The position numbers and the translations under genes were made by a program. Of a stretch of DNA of 39,146 nucleotides, positions 22,371-28,882 are shown one piece after another. The notes below the pieces were generated by a model, which did no database searches, had not been told where the DNA came from, and saw only the letters and a program-made list of their open reading frames with translations. Within the stretch, counting starts at the first letter, position 1. Each line of letters starts with the position of its first letter. Source of the stretch: a virus; IMG/VR virus record IMGVR_UViG_3300029319_006992, positions 1-39,146 of that record. One strand, given 5' to 3'.

Positions 22371-22411
22371 TAAAAAAATGTAGACCAAGTATATTCCAAC
22401 CTGGCCTACAT
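22371..22411 (-). terminator. Rho-independent terminator after the acidic-protein gene
   Basis: Minus strand: ATGTAGGCCAG, an 11-12 base loop, TTGGTCTACAT, then a T7 run (overlapping the stem end). The stem is ten to eleven pairs including G-U. It lies 36 bases after the stop of 22447-22959. Confidence 0.78.
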
Positions 22412-22446
22412 CTTACATTCCAAATGACAAAGTGTAAAGGATTACT

Positions 22447-22959
22447 TTACTTGTTTGAAAGGATTCTCTTGAGTACTCGCTTAAGAACAGCTTCGGTCAA
22501 GGCTTCATCGTCAACAACTTCTAGGTCGAGTGTTTCGTCCTGGCGGTTGCCATAGTCACCCATTCCGTGATCCATTGCTGGGTCTGCCATTGCTGGCTCT
22601 TCAGCTTCTGGGGCTGCGTCCATTTCCATCTCTTCACCAGCATCTTCTTCGTCTACTTCGACACCAAATGGCTCAAGGGCTGCAAGGACAGCCTGGACAA
22701 CATCCATGCCTTCGGCATCGTCTGCTTCGCCAGCGTCCATGTCTACTTCCATATCACCTTCTTCCTCGCCCATATCACCTTCTTCTTCTTCGATGGTGCC
22801 TTCCTCAGCGACAGCTTCATCTTCAGTTACTGTCTCTTCGGTATCTGTGGTTGTTTCTTCTTCATCCTCAAAGACGTTTTCGTTAATAACGCTTAGGTCA
22901 GCTAACTTTGCCCATCTACGGATGGTCTGTTCATTTAGTAGTTTATCTTTCTTTGTCAT
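22447..22959 (-). CDS. highly acidic protein with basic C-terminal helix, 170 aa
   Basis: After a basic helical N-terminus (LLNEQTIRRWAKLADLSVIN) the middle 110 residues are mostly Glu, Asp, Ala, Thr and Met, with blocks such as EEEEGDMGEEEGDMEVDMDA. The C-terminus is a basic amphipathic helix (ALTEAVLKRVLKRILSNK). The L-N-E and I-N-E sequences in the first 30 residues fit the (I/L)-x-E cleavage rule of T4-type prohead proteases. Acidic, low-complexity proteins with a helical end are typical of phage head-core or scaffold components. It is alone between its own promoter and terminator. Function inferred only from composition. Confidence 0.75.
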   Translation of the reverse strand: MTKKDKLLNEQTIRRWAKLADLSVINENVFEDEEETTTDTEETVTEDEAVAEEGTIEEEEGDMGEEEGDMEVDMDAGEADDAEGMDVVQAVLAALEPFGVEVDEEDAGEEMEMDAAPEAEEPAMADPAMDHGMGDYGNRQDETLDLEVVDDEALTEAVLKRVLKRILSNK

Positions 22960-22979
22960 TTATTCAACTCCTTAAATTA

Positions 22980-23008
22980 GATATACTTTAGCTGACTTCG
23001 CTCGTCAA
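22980..23008 (-). promoter_or_regulatory. sigma70-type promoter of the acidic-protein gene
   Basis: Minus strand TTGACG, 17 bases, TATATC, then TAATTTAAGGAGTTGAATAA and the ATG at 22959. A further AACTATTTACTAAC lies just upstream, a one-base variant of the ACTATTTATA motif at tagged-gene units. Confidence 0.5.
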
Positions 23009-23036
23009 CTGTTAGTAAATAGTTATATAAAAAGTA

Positions 23037-23303
23037 TTATTCCTCCATGAAATCAAAAAGTCCTCTTTTGGCTGCTTTTTCTACTGCTTTGTCTTGAATC
23101 TGCTTGACCCTTGGGAAACTAATATCCAGCCGTGCTGCCACTTCTCTCAGGCTTAGCCCGCCAGGGTTCCTGTTGGCGCAGACAATAGAACAGTTACTAT
23201 CGCCTTCATAGTCGATCCAGTGTCGGCAATCAGTCTTGCTGCACGACCTCCTTACCCGATCAAAGAAATCAAAACAAACACTACCATTCTCTAACTTATG
23301 CAT
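23037..23303 (-). CDS. sigma-region-4-like HTH protein with Cys-rich N-terminus, 88 aa
   Basis: Reads CFDFFDRVRRSCSKTDCRHW, IDYEGDSNCSIVCANRN, then LSLREVAARLDISFPRVKQI, a clear region-4-type helix-turn-helix (compare S-L-R-E-V-A...S-x-x-R-V-x-Q-I-x-x-x-A in sigma70). Six cysteines in the first half could bind zinc or an Fe-S cluster. It lacks sigma regions 2 and 3, so it is a regulator or a sigma adaptor rather than a full sigma factor. It starts directly after the guaB-like stop, so the genes are co-translated. Confidence 0.72.
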   Translation of the reverse strand: MHKLENGSVCFDFFDRVRRSCSKTDCRHWIDYEGDSNCSIVCANRNPGGLSLREVAARLDISFPRVKQIQDKAVEKAAKRGLFDFMEE

Positions 23304-24350
23304 CTATTTTCTCCGCCCGCTTTGGGTTGTTAGAATATGCGTACCACTCTCGATCAAGCCTGCTGAGGTTTGTCGGGCCCACTCTACTTTATGTTGTAGC
23401 TCGTCAATACTACGAGCACCAGTGTAAGATAATCCACTGCGAATACCGCCATCAAGATCCCTCAAGATATCAATAGCACTGCCCTTAAATGGAATATATG
23501 AGGCAACGCCCTCTGGGGTAGAAGACTTGTTGCGCCAGTTCATTTGTGCATCTTTAGAGGCCATGCCTCGATATTCTTTGACCCTGCTATTATCGGGTAG
23601 ACTGATCACCCTGCCAGGACTCTCAGTTGTGCCTGCCAGAAGAGACCCACACATCACAAAGTCGGCTCCTGCGGCTAGGGCTTTGACAATATCTCCAGAG
23701 GTTTTGATTCCGCCATCTGCGATGATTGCAACATCTCTGTCTGTTTTAGCACAATCAAAGATTGTTTGCAAGCCTGGTAATCCATGACCCGTGACTATAC
23801 GAGTGCTACAAATGGAGCCGCCACCAATATTACAGCGCACTGCGTTGGCACCCCAATCAGCAAGATCGTTGATACCTTCTAACGTGCAGACGTTGCCTGC
23901 CATAATATAAATATTATTTCCATATTCTTGCCGCAAAGTCGTAAGTGCTTTCTTCATCAAGGCATGATGTCCATGGGCAACATCCACACAGAGGATATCA
24001 ACACCAGCACTGATAAGCGCCTCGGTACGCTCTAGGTAATCACCCGTCACGCCGATAGCAGCGGCGAGCTTTTTCTCAACCAAGTTAGTAGCCTTGTCTA
24101 CTTCGACTGCCATAGCTTGTTGCTCTGTGATAGAGTTGTAACGGTGGAGTACAGCAAGCCCGCCAGCGTTAATCATGGTGACTGCCATCTCTGTTTCAGA
24201 CACGGTGTCCATCGGTGAAGCAATGATAGGTAAAGTAAACTCTCTGTGCCCAAGGTAGTTTGTAATGTCTACCTCGCTCCTACTTTCGATATCGCTGTAC
24301 TGCGGCACCAAAAGCATGTCATCATAAGTGACTGCTTCTTTAAACTTCAC
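23304..24350 (-). CDS. IMP dehydrogenase/GMP reductase family enzyme, CBS-less
   Basis: A TIM-barrel purine enzyme. N-terminal [26 protein letters not shown]; catalytic loop [17 protein letters not shown] with the active Cys; [22 protein letters not shown]; then [11 protein letters not shown] and [18 protein letters not shown]. At 348 residues it lacks the CBS pair usual in IMP dehydrogenases and has the length of GMP reductase. The Y-R-G-M flap favours IMP dehydrogenase, while the P-F-K-G...G-G-I-R-S-x-x-x-Y-x-G-A end favours GMP reductase, so direction is open: IMP to XMP or GMP to IMP. It begins at GTG with AGGAG seven bases upstream. Confidence 0.88.
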   Translation of the reverse strand: MKFKEAVTYDDMLLVPQYSDIESRSEVDITNYLGHREFTLPIIASPMDTVSETEMAVTMINAGGLAVLHRYNSITEQQAMAVEVDKATNLVEKKLAAAIGVTGDYLERTEALISAGVDILCVDVAHGHHALMKKALTTLRQEYGNNIYIMAGNVCTLEGINDLADWGANAVRCNIGGGSICSTRIVTGHGLPGLQTIFDCAKTDRDVAIIADGGIKTSGDIVKALAAGADFVMCGSLLAGTTESPGRVISLPDNSRVKEYRGMASKDAQMNWRNKSSTPEGVASYIPFKGSAIDILRDLDGGIRSGLSYTGARSIDELQHKVEWARQTSAGLIESGTHILTTQSGRRK

Positions 24351-24618
24351 TTTGTTCTCCTACAAGTTCAGTGACTTTGTTTTGACAGGCTGGGCAGAAT
24401 AACCTAACCATCTCGTTCTTAGCTCTAACTACTACTTTCCAACTCATGTGTGCTTCTCTTGTCTTTGGGAATTCCATACTACAAGTAGAACATATTTTTG
24501 GTAGTTTGTCAAACAAATTAATCTGCTTCTGCATCCGCCGTTGGGCTTCCTCAGATTGCTGCTTTTGTTTCTTGTTTTTTGCTTTTCTTTTCAGGCGCTT
24601 TTTATGTTTTTTATCCAT
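24340..24618 (-). CDS. zinc-ribbon protein with basic N-terminus, 92 aa
   Basis: Starts at the ATG at 24618 (AAGG upstream). The first 30 residues are almost all Lys, Arg, Gln and Glu. Then come KICSTCSMEFPKTREAHMSW and RLFCPACQNKV: two C-x2-C pairs about 35 residues apart, a zinc ribbon. A basic tail plus ribbon suggests nucleic-acid contact. It overlaps the GTG of the downstream enzyme by 11 bases. Confidence 0.68.
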   Translation of the reverse strand: MDKKHKKRLKRKAKNKKQKQQSEEAQRRMQKQINLFDKLPKICSTCSMEFPKTREAHMSWKVVVRAKNEMVRLFCPACQNKVTELVGEQSEV

Positions 24619-24673
24619 GGGCTGCCTTTCTAACAAAAGGATAACACATCTACATCAGATGTAAAGGATTTAT

Positions 24674-25603
24674 TTATTCTTCAGCAGGCTCTTCGGCGGC
24701 TGGTTCTTCTGCTGGTGCATCGCCCGAAGTATCTTTAGCGGCCAACTGTGTAGCCATCCAAGATTGACCTAGCGGGTTTCCAACTGGTGCCTGAGCAAAT
24801 TCTTGCACTGCTCTAGTTGCCTCCTTGCTAGGTGGCACTGGCTCGTTATTGACAACGATTGTGAAGTTCTTTACGCCGAACAACTCTTGATAGTTTTCTT
24901 TGTTGTCCTGAACTTGTTGCCACATCTTCTCAACTTCTTCAGGATCTAACTTTCTTTCTCTCTTGGCATTTTGCTCTTGTGCACGCTCAAGCGAGGTATC
25001 TACAAAGATCATGTAGGTATCATACCCAAGATCGATTAGGGCTTGTCTTTTCCGATTTAGTTTTTCAAAGTCCTTGCCTGTGCCGTCAATTAACATACCC
25101 AAGCGACCGCTAGCGTAGAAGTCCTTTAATTTATTAAGCTTATCTTTTGCGATGTTGCGAACAGAATCAGGGCGCTTACCAAGCAAGCCAATCTGTGCTG
25201 CTAGTTCTGCTGCATCCTGACCTTTGTACTCGCCCTCTTCTTTGGCAAGCTGGGAGATTTGACCCAAGTCAGCAAGCGGGATCCCCATCTTCTTTAGCCC
25301 TATCTCAAATAGGTTATCACTATTAACATACTTGAGACCATAACGACCTAAGAAAGAAGCAGCATTAAATTTCTTTTTGCCGCCTGGATCTCTGACGCCG
25401 AACATCAGATCAGCCACGTAGGATTTACCACTGCCTGGTCCACCTGCTGTAAAGACAGCTTTGAGGATGCCTGGGTCATAGACGCCTTCTTCTAGCATTT
25501 CCTCGTTGAGTGTGTTGGGCTCATCAAGTAAAAAGTCATAGCGTTCTTGCATGACTTCTTTTTGTACTTGCTTAATAAATTCTCGTAGTTGTTTAATATT
25601 CAT
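24674..25603 (-). CDS. P-loop kinase-like protein with tag-like N-terminal helix, 309 aa
   Basis: Walker A at about residues 53-60 in AVFTAGGPGSGKSYVADLMFG, then KYVNSDNLFEIGLKK (a Zeta-toxin-like acceptor region), GMLIDGTGKDFEKLNRKRQALI and YMIFVDTSLERAQEQNAKRE (an N-x-x-R-x-R-like lid). This order fits Zeta-toxin/polynucleotide-kinase P-loop enzymes that phosphorylate a small molecule or nucleic acid. The N-terminus MNIKQLREFIKQVQKEVMQE is a divergent form of the tag shared by its upstream neighbours. The tail is acidic (EEPAAEEPAEE). It is last in the tagged unit. If the tag targets heads, it could be an injected enzyme; the substrate is unknown. Confidence 0.78.
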   Translation of the reverse strand: MNIKQLREFIKQVQKEVMQERYDFLLDEPNTLNEEMLEEGVYDPGILKAVFTAGGPGSGKSYVADLMFGVRDPGGKKKFNAASFLGRYGLKYVNSDNLFEIGLKKMGIPLADLGQISQLAKEEGEYKGQDAAELAAQIGLLGKRPDSVRNIAKDKLNKLKDFYASGRLGMLIDGTGKDFEKLNRKRQALIDLGYDTYMIFVDTSLERAQEQNAKRERKLDPEEVEKMWQQVQDNKENYQELFGVKNFTIVVNNEPVPPSKEATRAVQEFAQAPVGNPLGQSWMATQLAAKDTSGDAPAEEPAAEEPAEE

Positions 25604-25605
25604 GT

Positions 25606-26631
25606 TTAGAATCCTGATCCGTAGCCGCCTGAGTCGAACGACTCTTGCTCATCTCTTGCTTCTTCTGCATAATCTTCATAGGCTTGCATGGCTTTCATTT
25701 CTTTGCCTTGACCCATGAGACCCATCTTCGTTAGCTGCTGGAAGAAAGTTATCTTTGGATCATTTACTTTATTATAAAGACCCCTCTTTGGATCGGCTAG
25801 TTTCATTATATTTTTCACTGCCTCATCGCCAAGCTTTATGCCCTGCTTCTTTAGAAAAGCGACCATCATTTTGGTTCTTCCCTCTGCTGTAGCGAGGTTT
25901 TCTTTTAAAACTTTCTCGATCTCTTCTTTGATGATCGTGTTGAGTTTACTCTTTGTGATCTTTTTCATCTTACTTTCTCCAAATGGTAACTGTGCTTGCG
26001 CTTCTGGTTCGGCAGCCAATGAACCTGTCTGGCTCTTGTAGAGGCTACCACCTTGTTTAATTAGGTTTAAAACACCCTTTATGCTTTTAATATTTCCATG
26101 CCCGCCACGAAGCTTCTTGATGGCATCATATTTCTCGTCCTCAAGTTGGTCGTCGCCAAATGGAAACTCAACTTTCAGATTGTATACTGTGGCATCACCG
26201 CCACGATTAGGGATGGCTTCAATGTTGAACTCAACATGGTCAGGCGTGAACACGTCAAATTGCAGGATGCGATATCTGATTGGCTGGATGTTCAGGCTGG
26301 GCTTGCCTGAGCCAGGATAGATATCTTTTAGCACTCTGGCTAGTTCATCCTCAACTACGTCAGCAGCTTTGATGAGAGCATCGTAAAGATCGTTGTCCTT
26401 GCCTTTGTCTAGTAGACCTGCATGGATTGCTTTGTTAAGCTCCTCCATGGCCATCTCACCTTGGGTGGCTTCATCAAGTTCAACACTCTCAGCTTTCACA
26501 CAGTTTCTATATCTTCTGCCAAACATTACTTTGGTCTTACGAGTAGGGTGTGTCTTATAGCCTTTCTGGCAACGCTCATTGACGATCTCTTCTTCAATGA
26601 TTTTTAGTAGTTGAGATTTGGTAAGCTTCAT
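25606..26631 (-). CDS. two-tag protein, 341 aa
   Basis: Starts MKLTKSQLLKIIEEEIVNER, followed by CQKGYKTHPTRKTKVMFGRR and YRNCVK, a Cys-flanked basic motif. Residues 60-200 are an alpha/beta domain (VEDELARVLKDIYPG, then IQPIRYRILQFDVFTPDHVE). At residue 222 a second tag begins: MKKITKSKLNTIIKEEIEKV, followed by a helical C-terminal domain (TKMMVAFLKKQGIKLGDEAV) and a Gly-rich end SFDSGGYGSGF. So two tagged proteins are joined in one frame with no stop between. An internal ribosome site stands before the second Met. It may be a recent fusion or a gene giving both a long and a short product. Confidence 0.78.
   Translation of the reverse strand: MKLTKSQLLKIIEEEIVNERCQKGYKTHPTRKTKVMFGRRYRNCVKAESVELDEATQGEMAMEELNKAIHAGLLDKGKDNDLYDALIKAADVVEDELARVLKDIYPGSGKPSLNIQPIRYRILQFDVFTPDHVEFNIEAIPNRGGDATVYNLKVEFPFGDDQLEDEKYDAIKKLRGGHGNIKSIKGVLNLIKQGGSLYKSQTGSLAAEPEAQAQLPFGESKMKKITKSKLNTIIKEEIEKVLKENLATAEGRTKMMVAFLKKQGIKLGDEAVKNIMKLADPKRGLYNKVNDPKITFFQQLTKMGLMGQGKEMKAMQAYEDYAEEARDEQESFDSGGYGSGF
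25966..25980 (-). promoter_or_regulatory. internal in-frame ribosome site and start for the second tag
   Basis: Sense GGAGAAAGTAAGATG: GGAG eight bases before the ATG of residue 222 of the 26631 ORF. It is as good as most starts in this unit and would yield a separate 120-residue tagged protein (25606-25968). Confidence 0.5.
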
Positions 26632-26632
26632 C

Positions 26633-26809
26633 TTACTCTCCCTCGCTATCTACCAGTCTATCTAGGATAGCTTGCAATCTTTCATGCTGGGACTTGTGTG
26701 CCTGCACGGCTTTCTTAAGCTCTGCTATAACATCATTCATCGTGTCTTTGTCACGATCTGAAATCTCTTCTTTGATGATTTGTCGTAGTTGTTGTTTTGT
26801 GATTTTCAT
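26633..26809 (-). CDS. IIKEE-tagged mini-protein, 58 aa
   Basis: Reads MKITKQQLRQIIKEEISDRD, then a single helix (MNDVIAELKKAVQAHKSQHE and RLQAILDRLVDSEGE) with heptad spacing. It is little more than a tag plus one coiled-coil helix. The stop lies one base before the next tagged start, so translation is coupled. The size and order match the neighbouring tagged genes. Confidence 0.72.
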   Translation of the reverse strand: MKITKQQLRQIIKEEISDRDKDTMNDVIAELKKAVQAHKSQHERLQAILDRLVDSEGE

Positions 26810-26819
26810 TTGTTATCCC

Positions 26820-27191
26820 TCAGCCTAAGTCATCTTCGTCAGATAGACGACGACCTGCCTCTTTGGTTAACATCGTTGCAGTTTCAAAAATTATCTCTGG
26901 GTCTGCATCTTGTCCCTCTAGTTCCTTCTTGAACTCCATGAACATACCAGTGGCTTTCTCGAAGCGAGGATCTTTGAGCACCGCTGTTTGCTTGTCGTTA
27001 AGGTTCTGACCTTTTGCTACAGCCCTAAGCATGTAAGTATATCCGTATGTCTGTTTGTCTGTGTTTTCGTTACCATCCAAGCCAAGCTCTTTGAGCATTG
27101 CCTTGACAACCTCGTCTCGTCTTTCAAGCTGGTTGCCAGAATACCTGACTTCTGCAATATACTTGCGCCACTCTGATAATAGTTCTTTCAT
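26820..27191 (-). CDS. protein with variant IAE tag, 123 aa
   Basis: The N-terminus MKELLSEWRKYIAEVRYSGN differs from the common tag but ends in I-A-E, the same cleavage-type triplet found in the T4 internal proteins' targeting peptide (…F-I-A-E). Then a helical domain: EVVKAMLKELGLDGNEN, TYGYTYMLRAVAKGQNLN, EKATGMFMEFKKELEGQD, EIIFETATMLTKEAGRRLSD. It starts immediately after the stop of the Cys-rich peptide. Inferred to belong to the same targeting system. Confidence 0.75.
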   Translation of the reverse strand: MKELLSEWRKYIAEVRYSGNQLERRDEVVKAMLKELGLDGNENTDKQTYGYTYMLRAVAKGQNLNDKQTAVLKDPRFEKATGMFMEFKKELEGQDADPEIIFETATMLTKEAGRRLSDEDDLG

Positions 27192-27293
27192 CTAACACGC
27201 CCCTTCGCAGCTAGTGCAAGCGCAACAACCGCAGCAGCAGCAACAGTGGCTGCTATTGAATAAGTTAACTAATTTGTGTAGAAAGTTTTTCAT
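27192..27293 (-). CDS. cysteine-rich mini-protein, 33 aa
   Basis: Reads MKNFLHKLVNLFNSSH, then CCCCCGCCACTSCEGAC: ten cysteines in the last 17 residues. AGGAAA precedes the ATG, the upstream gene ends 10 bases away, and the stop is directly followed by the next ATG, so the gap is exactly filled by this ORF. A short amphipathic N-terminal helix plus Cys cluster could bind metal, form disulphides or attach to a membrane. It lacks the tag. The TGC repeat could also be a neutral low-complexity stretch, so translation needs proof. Confidence 0.5.
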   Translation of the reverse strand: MKNFLHKLVNLFNSSHCCCCCGCCACTSCEGAC

Positions 27294-27302
27294 AGTGTTT
27301 TC

Positions 27303-27596
27303 CTAATTAAGCCCAAGCCTCTGCGAGTCACTAAAGTGCGCTTTGTATTCTTTAGGGTATAACTCACTAACCATTTTGTCAAACTCCTCATCCTCGCCCG
27401 CAGCCTCTGCTGCCTGTTGGGCGTCGCCGAGGGCGACGACCGTATCGCTCGCTTTTCCAGCAGACTTAACAACTTTACGCCAATCCATATTTTTTGGTTC
27501 TTTTTTCTGGCCGACCCCTAGACCAAAGGGTTTGAAAAATTCTTTCATAATTTCTTCTTTTATAATTTTTCGTAGTTCTGATTTTGTGATTTTCAT
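27303..27596 (-). CDS. IIKEE-tagged protein, 97 aa
   Basis: Tag MKITKSELRKIIKEEIMKEF, then FKPFGLGVGQKKEPKNMDW and a helical acidic part (VVALGDAQQAAEAAGEDEEF). The ATG overlaps the upstream stop by one base (TAATG). The F-K-P-F-G-L-G-x-G motif after the tag is a hydrophobic, glycine-rich segment not found in the neighbours. Function beyond the tag unknown. Confidence 0.75.
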   Translation of the reverse strand: MKITKSELRKIIKEEIMKEFFKPFGLGVGQKKEPKNMDWRKVVKSAGKASDTVVALGDAQQAAEAAGEDEEFDKMVSELYPKEYKAHFSDSQRLGLN

Positions 27597-27862
27597 TAGT
27601 CGTTCTCCAGTGCGAACATGATCTCGTCCATTGCCTTAGAGATGGCCCTAGCAGCATCATCAAGATGGCTCTGTGCATCTTGGATTGGAACGCTGCCGCC
27701 CATCTTATCAATAAGGTCGTTTGAAAGTGAGCCGATCTTTTGACGCATTTCCATCAAAGCTGCAACATGTGGCTGGTCTGCATGAGGGTTCTTACCAAGG
27801 TCAGCGTAGCGTCCAACTTCTTCTTTAATAATTTGCTTTAGCTGTGCCTTGGTGATCCTCAT
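27596..27862 (-). CDS. IIKEE-tagged helical protein, 88 aa
   Basis: I start at the ATG at 27862, where the tag MRITKAQLKQIIKEEVGRYA begins; the six codons before it are an artefact of an open frame. After KNPHADQPHVAALMEMRQKI come two helices (GSLSNDLIDKMGGSVPIQDA and QSHLDDAARAISKAMDEIMF). It resembles the first domain of the tagged protein at 19914 (AAKAIRKVRES...LIDMIGGP), so those two may be paralogues. The stop overlaps the next tagged start. Confidence 0.77.
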   Translation of the reverse strand: MRITKAQLKQIIKEEVGRYADLGKNPHADQPHVAALMEMRQKIGSLSNDLIDKMGGSVPIQDAQSHLDDAARAISKAMDEIMFALEND

Positions 27863-27863
27863 C

Positions 27864-28082
27864 TTAGTAACCACCCCCACTCAGCAAATCATCTATTCTA
27901 AGCAACGTTTCATTCTGAGGGTCTTTTCTTAGAAGCATACCCACTAGTTGAATTATCTCTTCATAACTTGATTGGGTCAGTGCATCTTCAAATCTTTCGT
28001 CCCTTCCCTCTTGGGAATAGTCCATCTCTGTTTGAAGTTCTTCTTTGATAATCTGCTGTAATTGTTGTTTTGTAATCTTCAT
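27864..28082 (-). CDS. IIKEE-tagged protein, 72 aa
   Basis: Tag MKITKQQLQQIIKEELQTEM, then DYSQEGRDERFEDALTQSSY and EEIIQLVGMLLRKDPQNETL, ending RIDDLLSGGGY. A short helical protein with an ATGA overlap with the upstream tagged gene and two bases to the next. No further domain is recognisable. Confidence 0.77.
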   Translation of the reverse strand: MKITKQQLQQIIKEELQTEMDYSQEGRDERFEDALTQSSYEEIIQLVGMLLRKDPQNETLLRIDDLLSGGGY

Positions 28083-28414
28083 TTTGACTCCCCGTATCTT
28101 TTAATAACCTCAACCGCTGCCTTGTTTATATGGTAGAAGTCCTGATCAAATTGGGAGCCGAGGGTTTTTATAATGGCGTCTTTCTTATCTTCCATATTTT
28201 TGCCTGGGGTAAATTTAATAGCCTTCGCCAGGACTGCTGGGTCTGCCAAGAGAGCTTCAAGCTTTTCTTTATAGTCCTCATCACCTTGCTTAGGCATCTG
28301 AGGTTTATCAATAAATCTCTTAATATAAGCGTCAGCCATGTGCTTCGTTTCAGCATCTGTGAAGCTAAGTGCCTCTCTGATCATTTGTCGTAATTGGTTT
28401 TTTGTGATCTTCAT
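28079..28414 (-). CDS. IIKEE-tagged protein, 111 aa
   Basis: Starts at the ATG at 28414 (GGGGAG upstream), giving MKITKNQLRQMIREALSFTD, a variant with M-I-R-E-A in place of I-I-K-E-E. The body is helical (AETKHMADAYIKRFIDKPQM, YKEKLEALLADPAVLAKAIK) and ends in AAVEVIKRYGESK. The frame is open eight codons upstream but that part has no tag character. It lies in the middle of the tagged unit. Confidence 0.76.
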   Translation of the reverse strand: MKITKNQLRQMIREALSFTDAETKHMADAYIKRFIDKPQMPKQGDEDYKEKLEALLADPAVLAKAIKFTPGKNMEDKKDAIIKTLGSQFDQDFYHINKAAVEVIKRYGESK

Positions 28415-28424
28415 TTTGGCTCCC

Positions 28425-28604
28425 CTACATTTCCCCAAGATGACGTGTGAGGATATCTTTTACATCTTTAGTGAGTCCTATAAACTTCAGATCCTCGATG
28501 AGGTCATCCAGTTCTTTAAGACGCATCCGTCTATGATCATACTGCGCCTCTCGTAAGACCTCTTCTTTAATAATTTGTTTTAGCTCTGCCTTAGTAATCT
28601 TCAT
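28425..28604 (-). CDS. IIKEE-tagged mini-protein, 59 aa
   Basis: Reads MKITKAELKQIIKEEVLREA, then QYDHRRMRLKELDDLIEDLK and FIGLTKDVKDILTRHLGEM. A short coiled-coil-like helix follows the tag. The start overlaps the upstream stop as ATGA. Like the 58-residue gene at 26633, it is essentially a tag with a helical payload. Confidence 0.73.
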   Translation of the reverse strand: MKITKAELKQIIKEEVLREAQYDHRRMRLKELDDLIEDLKFIGLTKDVKDILTRHLGEM

Positions 28605-28840
28605 ATGTCGTACCCGCTCATGTCGATATCGCCAACGGGCTCACCACTTGGCTTCATTCCACCATGGCGTACTTTTATAGCCATTAGGTCATCCATAACT
28701 CCCTGTGATAATCCCATCTCTTGAGCGATTTCCATCATCTTCTTGAGTGCTACCTCAACCTGCGGACTGTACTCTTCGTTCATCTCTTTAGCAACTTCTT
28801 CTTTAATGATTTGCTGTAGTGTTTCTCTAGTAATCTTCAT
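28601..28840 (-). CDS. IIKEE-tagged protein, 79 aa, first gene of the unit
   Basis: The ATG at 28840 with GGAG upstream starts MKITRETLQQIIKEEVAKEM; a longer open frame to 28882 crosses the leader. Then NEEYSPQVEVALKKMMEIAQ, EMGLSQGVMDDLMAIKVRHG and a Gly-rich end. Helical. It is the promoter-proximal member of the tagged unit, 43 bases after an ACTATTTATA motif. Confidence 0.76.
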   Translation of the reverse strand: MKITRETLQQIIKEEVAKEMNEEYSPQVEVALKKMMEIAQEMGLSQGVMDDLMAIKVRHGGMKPSGEPVGDIDMSGYDI

Positions 28841-28882
28841 TATTATTTCTCCATATGGGGGTCTGCCTTGGCAGATATACAA

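Larger units (their letters stand above)
24674..28840 (-). repeat. dispersed coding repeat: about 41-base tag sequence at each gene start
   Basis: Nearly every gene in this interval starts with a related stretch of about 41 bases encoding the tag; at DNA level copies share most of TTTGTGATTTTCAT and TCTTCTTT(A/G)AT(A/G)AT on the plus strand. Starts carrying it: 28840, 28604, 28414, 28082, 27862, 27596, 26809, 26631 and the internal 25968, with divergent forms at 27191 and 25603; single copies elsewhere at 5210 and 20606. Third-position changes between copies show they diverged under protein-level constraint. Confidence 0.8.

Noticed and set aside
22447-22959. Full IIKEE tag at the acidic protein's N-terminus
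   Set aside because: It has a different N-terminal helix (L-L-N-E-Q-T-I-R-R-W); only (I/L)-x-E triplets are shared, so it is discussed separately.
22530-22975. Leu/His- and Ser-rich plus-strand open frames opposite the acidic gene
   Set aside because: They are complements of GAA/GAT repeats and have no ribosome site.
24646-24663. Inverted repeat ACATCT...AGATGT as a terminator
   Set aside because: Only six pairs with a five-base loop and no T run on either strand.
28862-28875. Palindrome TCTGCCTTGGCAGA as a terminator of dnaE
   Set aside because: Short stem and no following T run; more likely a small hairpin in the leader of the tagged unit.
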